Origin: Nitrincola alkalisediminis
Lineage (GTDB): Bacteria; Pseudomonadota; Gammaproteobacteria; Pseudomonadales; Balneatricaceae
NCBI RefSeq assembly: GCF_009821115.1
Contig: NZ_VYTY01000007.1
Location: 62,001 to 126,000 of the forward strand
Length of the DNA: 64,000 nt
Direction: 5' to 3'
Shown: positions 34,088 through 42,088 of the stretch, in pieces
Layout of the letters: every line of letters begins with the position of its first letter
How positions within the stretch are numbered: the first letter of the stretch is position 1
Program-made: the position numbers and the translations under genes
The notes under the pieces: generated by a model
What the model saw: only the letters and a program-made list of their open reading frames with translations
Databases searched by the model: none
What the model was told of the DNA's origin: nothing

Positions 34088-35449
34088 TTAACTCCGTTGT
34101 GAGCCCACTGGAAAATACTTATCGACTAAGTCTTGTTTCATTAATAACTCTTCTGCTTCAAAGCATTCGGCCAGTGTCTTCCAGCAAAGGTCTAAAGCTT
34201 TTTCCAAAGGAATCGTGACACTGATGTCCATAAAGCGCTTTCGAAAAAGATCACCGAAACGCAATAAACGTAGGTCGTACTCCGTCAGCTCAAATGACAT
34301 GGCTTGCTTTTGTTGAGCATCCTGTGCTGCGGCATAAAATCGAACCATGGTATTCATGATCTGGCCGTGGTCTTCACGTGTGACTTTGCCGATCACATGT
34401 TGTTTTAAGCGCGATAATGAGCCGAAGGGGTCCAGCACGCCATCGTGTAAGTAGAACTGACCTTCGGTGATATAGCCAGTATTGTCGGGGACGGGATGCG
34501 TCACATCATCACCTGGCATGGTTGTCACGGATAGAATTGTGACGGAACCAGCCCCTTTATAATCACAGGCTTTTTCGTAGCGGCGTGCTAATTGCGAGTA
34601 GAGATCGCCGATATAGCCACGATTCGAGGGTACATGTTCCATGGCCACGCCGACTTCTTTTAAGGCATCGGCATAGGCAGTCATATCGGTCAGTAGAACT
34701 AAGACGCGTTTGCCTTCATCCACAGCGAAGCGTTCGGCCACGGCCAATGCCATATCGGGAACCAGAAGGGCTTCGACAGTCGGATCTGAGCCTAAGTGAA
34801 CATACATTACGGTTTTGGCAAGAACACCCGCGTCTTCAAAGGCTTTTTTAAAGAAGTAGTAATCATCAAATATCAAACCGATACCGCCGAAAACGATAAT
34901 GTCGGCGTCGGCATGAGCACCTATCTGAGCAAGTAATTGATTGTAAGGTTCACCTGCGACCGAAAAGATTGGAATCTTTTGGCTTTCGACTAAGGTGTTG
35001 AAGATATCAATCATTGGCACATCTGTGCGGATCATACGAGACGCTAGCACACGTCGAGCTGGGTTAACGGTGGGGCCGTCAATCTCGATATGAGGCTCTT
35101 CCTTTAGATCAGGTCCCCCATCAATGGGTACGCCAACACCTGAAAAGGCTCGACCCAGAATATTTGTTGAGAAGGCCACCTGCATAGAGTGACCCAAAAA
35201 ACGAATACTGGCTTGTGTGGAAAGTCCCTTAGTGCCAGAAAAAACTTGCAATGAAATCCTGTCGCGATCCATTTCTATGACTTGAGCCAAAGCCGGCAGT
35301 TGAGCCGGATCAAGAGGATTTTCGATAATGGCGAGATCACCAAAACCAATATTGCCCGTTGTGTTGCTGTCTGGTTCGGGCACATACACCTTAACGAGAT
35401 CACCAACAATTTCCAGTATCTTGGAATAGGATAAAAGCAACTGTGACAC
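34088..35449 (-). CDS. ntpB: V/A-type ATPase regulatory subunit B
   Basis: A 453-residue noncatalytic nucleotide-binding-fold subunit. Motifs include GRAFSGVGVPIDGGPDL, NPARRVLASRMIRTDVPMIDIFNTLVESQKIPIFSVAG (no P-loop, as expected for B) and SVTTMPGDDVTHPVPDNTGYITEGQFYL. It is first in the operon. The start is GTG at 35449 with AGGAAG upstream. The 83-base gap to the AraC-type gene must hold the operon promoter, unless the AraC gene is co-transcribed; I see only weak candidates (for example TTGTCA near 35519 on the minus strand). Confidence 0.95.
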   Translation of the reverse strand: MSQLLLSYSKILEIVGDLVKVYVPEPDSNTTGNIGFGDLAIIENPLDPAQLPALAQVIEMDRDRISLQVFSGTKGLSTQASIRFLGHSMQVAFSTNILGRAFSGVGVPIDGGPDLKEEPHIEIDGPTVNPARRVLASRMIRTDVPMIDIFNTLVESQKIPIFSVAGEPYNQLLAQIGAHADADIIVFGGIGLIFDDYYFFKKAFEDAGVLAKTVMYVHLGSDPTVEALLVPDMALAVAERFAVDEGKRVLVLLTDMTAYADALKEVGVAMEHVPSNRGYIGDLYSQLARRYEKACDYKGAGSVTILSVTTMPGDDVTHPVPDNTGYITEGQFYLHDGVLDPFGSLSRLKQHVIGKVTREDHGQIMNTMVRFYAAAQDAQQKQAMSFELTEYDLRLLRFGDLFRKRFMDISVTIPLEKALDLCWKTLAECFEAEELLMKQDLVDKYFPVGSQRS

Positions 35450-35532
35450 GGCTCACTTCCTGTTTAAATCACTTAACAAGATTAAGCCATGCTAATTAAG
35501 CTTTTACAATAGATTATTCATGACAAATACAT

Positions 35533-36546
35533 TTAGGCGTGTCTAAATTCACTCGGTGTTTGCCCCGTAATACGGCTGAACTCGCGATTGAAATTAGACT
35601 TACTGTGGAAGCCAGCACTCATATAGATTTGGGTGATGCTGTCATCGCTTTCAATAAGGCGCTGTTTGGCATAGTTGATTCGAAACTCATTAATCACTTG
35701 TGACACATTGCGGCCATAGACCTGATTGATGGCTGAAGACAATTGCCGAGATGGAATGACGAGCTTTCGCGACAAGCGGTTTAAAGTCAAGTCAGGGTCT
35801 CGAAACGTCTGCTTATCCTGCATTAACTGTTTAAACTGATTAACGATGAGCTGAGCATCACTGTCGAGTATCGGGTGTCGTGTCAGTTCTACTGAGGGTG
35901 CTTCTGGAAGAGAGGGATGACTTTTTACCTCCACCGTGTGAACTTGTAGACCGACCCACGCGATAATCAACACCAATGCCGGCAGTAAGAGCGCATAGCT
36001 GATGGTGAGAATATAGATGGCATGGCGTCCTTCATAGAACATAAAGTTGACAGCAAGCGCACCATCTATGACGGCTGAGAATAACAATAGAGCGCCTGCT
36101 ATACGTTCAGCCTGAGAAAAGCCTTCGGTATCGGATAATCTAATGTCTTCAGCAGGGGTTGGCGCTAAGCGTAATAAGGCGATGCCGTAGCCAACATACA
36201 TCAAGGTGAGGAAAACATCTAAAGGCGGTTGGAAATGAGGGTAGCTCAGAGAGCCCAAGGTGATGATTCCAGGACCCAGTGCATGCCATTTATTCATTCT
36301 CGTGCCATGGGCTTGGCTAAAGCAAAGCCAAGCGCAGACAGGCACTAAGGACGCTAAAACAGGTTGCAATGCCCGTAATAGGGTCCAATCAACACTCCAG
36401 CGTAAGCCAACGATGGTCGTCGTTAATGCACAGATGAAAGCAAAAATACTTGATGATTTCGCTTTTTTGGAGGTATTTACCCACAAAAAAAATGCCAGTA
36501 AAAAAAGCAACATTGACACAATAAAGGGCAAGGGAATCGCAATCAT
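35533..36546 (-). CDS. Membrane-bound AraC-family regulator
   Basis: A 337-residue protein whose first two thirds hold about seven membrane helices (about residues 5-215) and whose C-terminus is an AraC helix-turn-helix domain (about 240-337; LTLNRLSRKLVIPSRQLSSAINQVYGRNVSQVINEF, AGFHSKSNFNREFSRITGQTPSEFR). Such proteins sense a membrane or periplasmic cue and bind DNA from the membrane. AGGA lies six bases before the ATG. The divergent exported hydrolase across a 216-base gap is the likely target; the V-type ATPase operon lies directly downstream on the same strand and could be read through. Confidence 0.88.
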   Translation of the reverse strand: MIAIPLPFIVSMLLFLLAFFLWVNTSKKAKSSSIFAFICALTTTIVGLRWSVDWTLLRALQPVLASLVPVCAWLCFSQAHGTRMNKWHALGPGIITLGSLSYPHFQPPLDVFLTLMYVGYGIALLRLAPTPAEDIRLSDTEGFSQAERIAGALLLFSAVIDGALAVNFMFYEGRHAIYILTISYALLLPALVLIIAWVGLQVHTVEVKSHPSLPEAPSVELTRHPILDSDAQLIVNQFKQLMQDKQTFRDPDLTLNRLSRKLVIPSRQLSSAINQVYGRNVSQVINEFRINYAKQRLIESDDSITQIYMSAGFHSKSNFNREFSRITGQTPSEFRHA

Positions 36547-36762
36547 TCAGTATCCTAGCGTTTATGTTTCTGAATTACGAGAGAAGCGCTCAGTTCAACA
36601 GTAGCCTAATGGAATCATTCGATGAATGAAACGCACAGCGCGATGATTGGCGTCCTAGAACCTGATTTAGGACGTCCTTGATCATCAATTAAGGCGCGAA
36701 ATGTCCGGTAGTTAGCAAAAATGCGGAGGTGTTGTTCAAATGAATGTCTAAGGAGACGAACC

Positions 36763-37845
36763 ATGAAAACTCTAAACCCGATTCGCATCTTGCTGCACAG
36801 TCTTCTGATCCTAACTTGCTGGCTGGGTATTTCGAATCTTTATGCACAGGATCTAAAGAGTCCTCATCCTTCGACAGGGAGGATGATGTTAAACCTTGAT
36901 GATTCGATATCTGGGCGAACGCTTGAAGGCTATATTTGGTATCCTACCCATGATAGTGCAGATGCTGTTTGGGAGCACGGTAATTGGGAGCGCGTGTGGG
37001 AGCCGATTGAGGTTATCATCGATGCCGAACCTGCCGTAGGTACATTTCCTGTGCTATTGCTATCACATGGATTGTTCGGAACGGCTCATAATCAAGCTTG
37101 GCTAGCGAAAGCTTTGGTTGCACAGGGCTATATAGTGGTTGCCATTAACCATCCCGGGACCTCTCACTTTTTTCGAGATGCCGATCAGCGGCGCGAGCTG
37201 TGGCAGCGCGCCCGCGACATTTCAAGAGTGATTGATTACTTAACCTCTGACTTTGTCTTGTCCACATCTATTCGATCGGATGAAATTTACATGGCAGGAC
37301 ACTCTCTAGGCGGGCATACGGCCATGTTACTGGCGGGTGCACGCTATAGTGCTCGACATTTTGATGATTTTTGCGTTCACCATATTGGCGAATTGGTTTG
37401 CGGTTTGTTCAACGAGTGGCAGGTCGCTAAGACTGAAACAGACCGGCAGCAAATGGAATTGGATTGGTCGGATACACGCATTAAGGCGTTTGCTATTTTT
37501 GATTTAGGGGGGAGTCAAAGTTTTGATCCGGAGAGTGTGAAAATGATCAATGTGCCTATGTTGGTGTTCGGTGCGCCTAGAGACACCCTAGGACTTGATC
37601 TGAATATCGAGTCACGTTACTTAATTGAGCATCTTAAGCCTGATGTTGTGACGTATCACGAACCTGAACAATTGGGGCATTTTGATTTTTTAGGTGTGTG
37701 TACTGAGCATGGGCTTGCCGTTTTGAGCGCGGAAGAGCCGGATGATCGCTTTGTTTGTTTTGAAGGGCGTGAAGAACGGCGAGAGATGCATCAGCGCATT
37801 GTGCAGGTCATGATGCCATTTTTTGATCAAATCGTGCTTAAATAA
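36763..37845 (+). CDS. Exported alpha/beta hydrolase (dienelactone hydrolase / PAF-acetylhydrolase-like)
   Basis: A 360-residue exported serine hydrolase. The signal peptide ends at about residue 27 (NLYAQ). The oxyanion region is FPVLLLSHGLFG, the nucleophile elbow is GHSLGGHTAML, and LGHFDFLGVC carries the candidate catalytic His. It resembles COG4188-type predicted dienelactone hydrolases and PAF acetylhydrolases, so an ester substrate is likely but unknown. The ATG at 36763 has AAGGAGAC upstream; the longer frame from 36721 lacks one. The divergent membrane-bound AraC gene is the probable regulator. Directly after its stop, in the same frame, comes a GGDEF relic. Confidence 0.85.
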   Translation: MKTLNPIRILLHSLLILTCWLGISNLYAQDLKSPHPSTGRMMLNLDDSISGRTLEGYIWYPTHDSADAVWEHGNWERVWEPIEVIIDAEPAVGTFPVLLLSHGLFGTAHNQAWLAKALVAQGYIVVAINHPGTSHFFRDADQRRELWQRARDISRVIDYLTSDFVLSTSIRSDEIYMAGHSLGGHTAMLLAGARYSARHFDDFCVHHIGELVCGLFNEWQVAKTETDRQQMELDWSDTRIKAFAIFDLGGSQSFDPESVKMINVPMLVFGAPRDTLGLDLNIESRYLIEHLKPDVVTYHEPEQLGHFDFLGVCTEHGLAVLSAEEPDDRFVCFEGREERREMHQRIVQVMMPFFDQIVLK

Positions 37846-38052
37846 TGCTTTAACCTTGAAGATGCCTTTACCTTTACATTTGAGCAGCACACGATTGACG
37901 TGACGGTGAGTATTGGGTGTACCCTTATGTGTCAGGAAGACGAACGTCCTGATATTGCCCTTGCACGGGCCGATAGGGCCCTTTATCAAGCTAAAACAGC
38001 TGGACGTAATCGGGTTGTAGCCGATGTGTTTAAACATGCAGATGAAAGGTAA
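37846..38052 (+). pseudogene. C-terminal relic of a GGDEF (diguanylate cyclase) gene
   Basis: Starting right after the hydrolase stop codon and in the same frame, 68 codons read FNLEDAFTFTFEQHTIDVTV, then SIGCTL, then ARADRALYQAKTAGRNRVV and a stop at 38050-38052. TVSIG...ADRALYQAKxAGRNRV is the invariant C-terminus of GGDEF domains. There is no start and no GGDEF loop. A deletion must have fused the hydrolase 3' end to the tail of a cyclase gene. Confidence 0.85.
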
Positions 38053-38053
38053 G

Positions 38054-38088
38054 AAGGGCATGGCTTAAGGTTAAATACTCATGCCCTT
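38054..38088. terminator. Convergent terminator hairpin
   Basis: A 9-bp stem AAGGGCATG/CATGCCCTT with a 17-base loop, followed by a T-rich GTTCTTATT, lies after the GGDEF relic and before the end of the minus-strand alcohol dehydrogenase. Confidence 0.65.
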
Positions 38089-38102
38089 GTTCTTATTCGA
38101 GT

Positions 38103-39251
38103 TTACCAAGCGGCTTTGAAAATCGCTTCAATTTCTTCTTGGGACGCTTGTATTGGATTGGTGAATCCGCAAGCGTCTTTGAGTGCATTTGCGGCTAATA
38201 CTGGAATATCTTCTTGTTTGGCACCTAAATCTGCCAGTCCACGCGGAATGCCAACTTTCTCCTTGAGTGCTTTGATGGCTTCAATGCATGTGTTTGCATC
38301 AGCATCTGCATCACCTGTTGGAATGACGCCCATGGACTGGCCTACTTTTGCAAGACGCTCAGCGGCGACTTTGCTGTTAAACGCTTCAACGTGCGGCAGT
38401 AAAACGGCATTACAAACACCGTGCGGTAGATCATAAAAGCCACCCAGTTGGTGAGCCATGGCATGAACGTATCCTAACGATGCATTATTAAACGCCATGC
38501 CTGCAAGAAATTGGGCATAGGCCATTTGCTCGCGAGCTTCAATATCCTGGCCATCCTCTACGGCTCTAGGCAAAAACTCAGTGATGATTTCGACAGCTTT
38601 AAGTGCGCAGGCATCTGTAATTGGAGTGGCTGCGGTGGATACATACGCTTCAATTGCGTGAGTCAGTGCATCCATTCCAGTGGCTGCAGTCAACCCCTTT
38701 GGCATACCTAGCATAGTAAGCGGATCATTAACTGACAGAATCGGTGTGGTGTGCTTGTCAACAATGGCCATTTTGATATGACGGGCTTCATCCGTAATGA
38801 TACAGAAGCGAGTCATTTCGCTAGCAGTGCCCGCTGTAGTATTAATAGAGACTAAAGGTAGTTGAGGAAGTAGAGATTGATCGACGCCCTCATAATCTTT
38901 AATACTGCCACCATTTGTCGCGACTAATGCGATGCCTTTGGCACAGTCATGAGGAGAGCCGCCGCCCAAGGAAATCACAAAGTCACAGTCGCTGCTGCGT
39001 AACAGTGCAAGACCGGACTCAACGTTTGCAGTGGTTGGGTTTGGCTGTACCTCTGAAAATACTCGACTGTCGATGCCGACATGCTTAAGAGATGTCACCA
39101 CTTGATCGACCAGTCCTGTACTGACGAGACCCGCATCCGTAACAATTAAAGCACGAGAAAAATTACGTTTTTGGAGGGTGTCAATTGCTTTCTGCAGTGC
39201 TCCTTCGCCCATTAAGTTAAGCGCGGGAATGTGAAACTCACTAAAAGCCAT
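38103..39251 (-). CDS. Iron-containing alcohol dehydrogenase
   Basis: A 382-residue group III alcohol dehydrogenase (NAD-linked, oxidises or makes primary alcohols). The nucleotide loop is [17 protein letters not shown]. Metal ligands are the Asp of [13 protein letters not shown] and the three His of [27 protein letters not shown]. Length and motifs match AdhB/YiaY-type enzymes. AAGGAGT precedes the ATG. It is a single gene between convergent and divergent neighbours. Substrate is not evident. Confidence 0.92.
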   Translation of the reverse strand: MAFSEFHIPALNLMGEGALQKAIDTLQKRNFSRALIVTDAGLVSTGLVDQVVTSLKHVGIDSRVFSEVQPNPTTANVESGLALLRSSDCDFVISLGGGSPHDCAKGIALVATNGGSIKDYEGVDQSLLPQLPLVSINTTAGTASEMTRFCIITDEARHIKMAIVDKHTTPILSVNDPLTMLGMPKGLTAATGMDALTHAIEAYVSTAATPITDACALKAVEIITEFLPRAVEDGQDIEAREQMAYAQFLAGMAFNNASLGYVHAMAHQLGGFYDLPHGVCNAVLLPHVEAFNSKVAAERLAKVGQSMGVIPTGDADADANTCIEAIKALKEKVGIPRGLADLGAKQEDIPVLAANALKDACGFTNPIQASQEEIEAIFKAAW

Positions 39252-39430
39252 GTCGTTACTCCTTATGAATATTGATACTTAAGTCTAGCAAGATTCAGGG
39301 GGAGAGCCTTGATTAGGGTCAAGAGGCTTAGTGTTAAGTGACTGAAACCCGCGTTTCAGTCATGGGGCAAAATCTGCTATGCTGCATTGCGGTATGATTA
39401 GATATTAATGGATTATTAAGAGGTATACAC

Positions 39431-40486
39431 ATGAATGCAAAACGCAAAACGATTGAGTTGGCGTTGCAGGGGGGTGGTTCTCATGGAGCGCTTACCTGGG
39501 GTGTCTTAGATCGACTGCTGGAAGAAACCGACCTGCATATTGAGGGCGTTAGTGGAACCAGTGCAGGGGCGATGAACGCCGTGGTGTTGACGGATGGCTT
39601 GGAAGAGGGTGGGCGTGAGGGTGCACGCGCTGCGTTGGAGCGCTTTTGGCGCGCGGTCAGTGATGGGGCTAAAAACAGCCCTTTTCAACGTGATATTTGG
39701 TCACGCATCAATGGTACTTGGAGTCTTGATAGCTCGCCTTCGTATTTGTTCTTTGATCATTTGTCACGCGTGTTTTCGCCTTACGAACTGAACCCGATGA
39801 ACCTTAATCCACTGCGAGACTTGGTGGCGGATTTAGTTGATTTTGATCGAGTCAATCGTTGCACCGCCATTAAGTTATTTGTCACCGCAACCAATGTTCG
39901 CAGTGGGCGTCCTAAAATATTTCGCCAGCCGGATTTAACGGTCGATTCACTGATGGCGTCGGCAGCCTTACCCTTTATGTTTCAAGCCGTGGAAATCGAA
40001 GGGGAGGCCTACTGGGATGGTGGGTATTTAGGTAATCCCGCACTCTACCCTCTAGTCGATGAATGCGATGCGCGTGATTTGGTTTTGGTGCAGATCAATC
40101 CATTTTATCGGAAGGAATTGCCACGCAGCGCCCGTGAAATTATCAATCGACTGAATGAAATCACGTTTAATACCAGTTTGGTTAAAGAGTTGCGTAGCAT
40201 TATGCTGCTGCGAGACTTAATTCAGACAGAGGGGCTGGAGCACGAGCGTTATCGTGATATGCGTTTGCATTGTATTCATGGAGAGGATGATCTTTGGCCA
40301 TTAGAGGCCTCTAGTAAACTCAATGCTGAGTGGGAGTATCTTTGCCATTTGCGTGATCTAGGGCGGCAGCGTACTGATGCATGGTTGGAGCAAAATAAGC
40401 ATGCATTGGGTGAGCGCTCAAGCTTTGACCCTGATTGGTTGCTTGAGGATGCGGTTAGACCTGTTCAGCGTAACAAAGGAGTGTAA
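39431..40486 (+). CDS. Patatin-like phospholipase
   Basis: A 351-residue patatin-family lipid acyl hydrolase, probably cytoplasmic or membrane-associated. The oxyanion hole is ALQGGGSHGA, the nucleophile is S44 in GTSAG, and the dyad Asp lies in YWDGGYLGNP. It has no signal peptide. It lies three bases before a GntP-type permease and is likely co-transcribed. In other gammaproteobacteria this pair is often seen near 3-hydroxybutyrate use, which suggests but does not prove a role in polyhydroxybutyrate-type or lipid metabolism. Confidence 0.88.
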   Translation: MNAKRKTIELALQGGGSHGALTWGVLDRLLEETDLHIEGVSGTSAGAMNAVVLTDGLEEGGREGARAALERFWRAVSDGAKNSPFQRDIWSRINGTWSLDSSPSYLFFDHLSRVFSPYELNPMNLNPLRDLVADLVDFDRVNRCTAIKLFVTATNVRSGRPKIFRQPDLTVDSLMASAALPFMFQAVEIEGEAYWDGGYLGNPALYPLVDECDARDLVLVQINPFYRKELPRSAREIINRLNEITFNTSLVKELRSIMLLRDLIQTEGLEHERYRDMRLHCIHGEDDLWPLEASSKLNAEWEYLCHLRDLGRQRTDAWLEQNKHALGERSSFDPDWLLEDAVRPVQRNKGV

Positions 40487-40489
40487 CTG

Positions 40490-41941
40490 ATGATTGGTTT
40501 ATTAGGGGTTGTATTTGCGCTGGTGCTATTAATTTGGCTGGCGTATCGAGGCATCAGTGTCTTGTTGTTAGGCCCGCTTATGGCACTGCTTGCGACACTT
40601 TTTGCGGCGGGAACGCCTTTGATGGCGAGCTATACTCAGCTCTTCATGGGCTCGGCTGGGCAGTTTATCATTCAGTATTTCCCGCTTTTCTTGCTGGGAG
40701 CCATCTTTGGGAAGTTGATGGATGATAGTGGTTCTGCCGAAGCAATCAGTCAAGCAATCGTTGGCCACTTGGGATCAGAGCGAGCCATTCTGGCTGTTGT
40801 GCTTGCCTGTGCCGTATTGACCTATGGCGGGGTCTCGTTGTTTGTTGTGGCGTTTGCCGTCTATCCGATTGCAGCAGCGCTGTTTCGACAAGCAGACATT
40901 CCCAAGCGACTGGTACCTGCAACCATTGCTCTTGGTGCCTTCACGTTCACCATGACAGCCTTACCTGGCACGCCTGCTATACAAAACGCAATTCCTATGC
41001 CTCATTTTGGGACAACGCCCTTCGCGGCTCCATTTTTAGGCATCATCACGGCATTGGTGATGTTTGGATTGGGGCAATGGTGGCTGTCGAGACAAGCCAA
41101 GCTTGCGAAGGGGGTAGGTGAAGGCTATGGCGCCCACGAGGATCAGCCTGTCAGTTTTGATAAAACTCAGCGGGAGTTGAGCGCGGGTGAGGGGTTTGAT
41201 GTCACGCTGATTGAGCCAGACATCAAAGCAAGTGGCTTGCCTCCATTTGCCTTGGCAATTACCCCTGTGGTGCTGGTCATTGTTTTAAACTATTTACTGA
41301 GTACTCACCTGATACCTCGTTTGGATACACAGTATCTAGCTGAGCCAATCTATGGCAGTACGTCTTTGGATGCGGTCAGAGGGATCTGGGCAATTATTGC
41401 TTCTTTAACCTTTGCCTCATTGTTGCTTATCGGGATGAATTGGCGTCGTTTGGGTGAGCTACGTCGCACCTTAGATGATGGAGCGAATGCTTCGGTACTG
41501 CCGATCTTTAATACGGCCAGTTTAGTTGGCTTTGGTGCGGTTATCGCGGCGTTACCCGCATTTGACATTATTAAAGGGTTTGTTGACGATCTAGGTGGAG
41601 GTAACCCCTTGGTATCCCTAGCTTTATCTGTCAATGTGTTGGCAGGTGTTACAGGGTCAGCCTCGGGGGGGATGAGCATTGCTCTGCAAACGCTTGGCGC
41701 TGAGTACCTAGCGTTGGCTAATCAGCTGGGCATCTCGCCTGATTTATTGCATCGTGTGACAACAGTGGCAACCGGAGGTCTCGACAGTTTGCCGCACAAT
41801 GGTGCCGTTGTGACACTGCTGGCCATTTGTGGACTCACGCATCGCGAAGCGTATAAGGATATATTTATGGTTGCGGTGGTGTTCCCGATACTTTCACTGG
41901 TGTTGCTGGTGGTCTTGGGAAGCCTCTTTGGTGCGTTTTAA
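40490..41941 (+). CDS. GntP-family permease
   Basis: A 483-residue secondary transporter with 12 to 14 helices of the GntP (gluconate / 3-hydroxybutyrate) superfamily. Typical segments are FPLFLLGAIFGKLMDDSGSAEAIS, ALGAFTFTMTALPGTPAIQNAIP and NVLAGVTGSASGGMSIALQTL. AAGGAGTG precedes the ATG, which follows the patatin stop by three bases. The substrate is probably a small organic acid; the exact one is unknown. Confidence 0.87.
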   Translation: MIGLLGVVFALVLLIWLAYRGISVLLLGPLMALLATLFAAGTPLMASYTQLFMGSAGQFIIQYFPLFLLGAIFGKLMDDSGSAEAISQAIVGHLGSERAILAVVLACAVLTYGGVSLFVVAFAVYPIAAALFRQADIPKRLVPATIALGAFTFTMTALPGTPAIQNAIPMPHFGTTPFAAPFLGIITALVMFGLGQWWLSRQAKLAKGVGEGYGAHEDQPVSFDKTQRELSAGEGFDVTLIEPDIKASGLPPFALAITPVVLVIVLNYLLSTHLIPRLDTQYLAEPIYGSTSLDAVRGIWAIIASLTFASLLLIGMNWRRLGELRRTLDDGANASVLPIFNTASLVGFGAVIAALPAFDIIKGFVDDLGGGNPLVSLALSVNVLAGVTGSASGGMSIALQTLGAEYLALANQLGISPDLLHRVTTVATGGLDSLPHNGAVVTLLAICGLTHREAYKDIFMVAVVFPILSLVLLVVLGSLFGAF

Positions 41942-42088
41942 AAGGAGTCTTTTAAAACGGAGTAATTAACTTGCTCACTATTCATTGATCAGGAACAAGT
42001 AACTTCAACAGCGGCTACACTATACTCTCGGACAATTTGTCTGTTGATTGCAAAGCCTAGATTATCGGGCATATAGGAGTGGCTGCTG

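Noticed and set aside
37690-38061. Minus-strand frame of 123 codons
   Set aside because: It is antisense to the hydrolase end and the GGDEF relic; the plus-strand reading explains the sequence.
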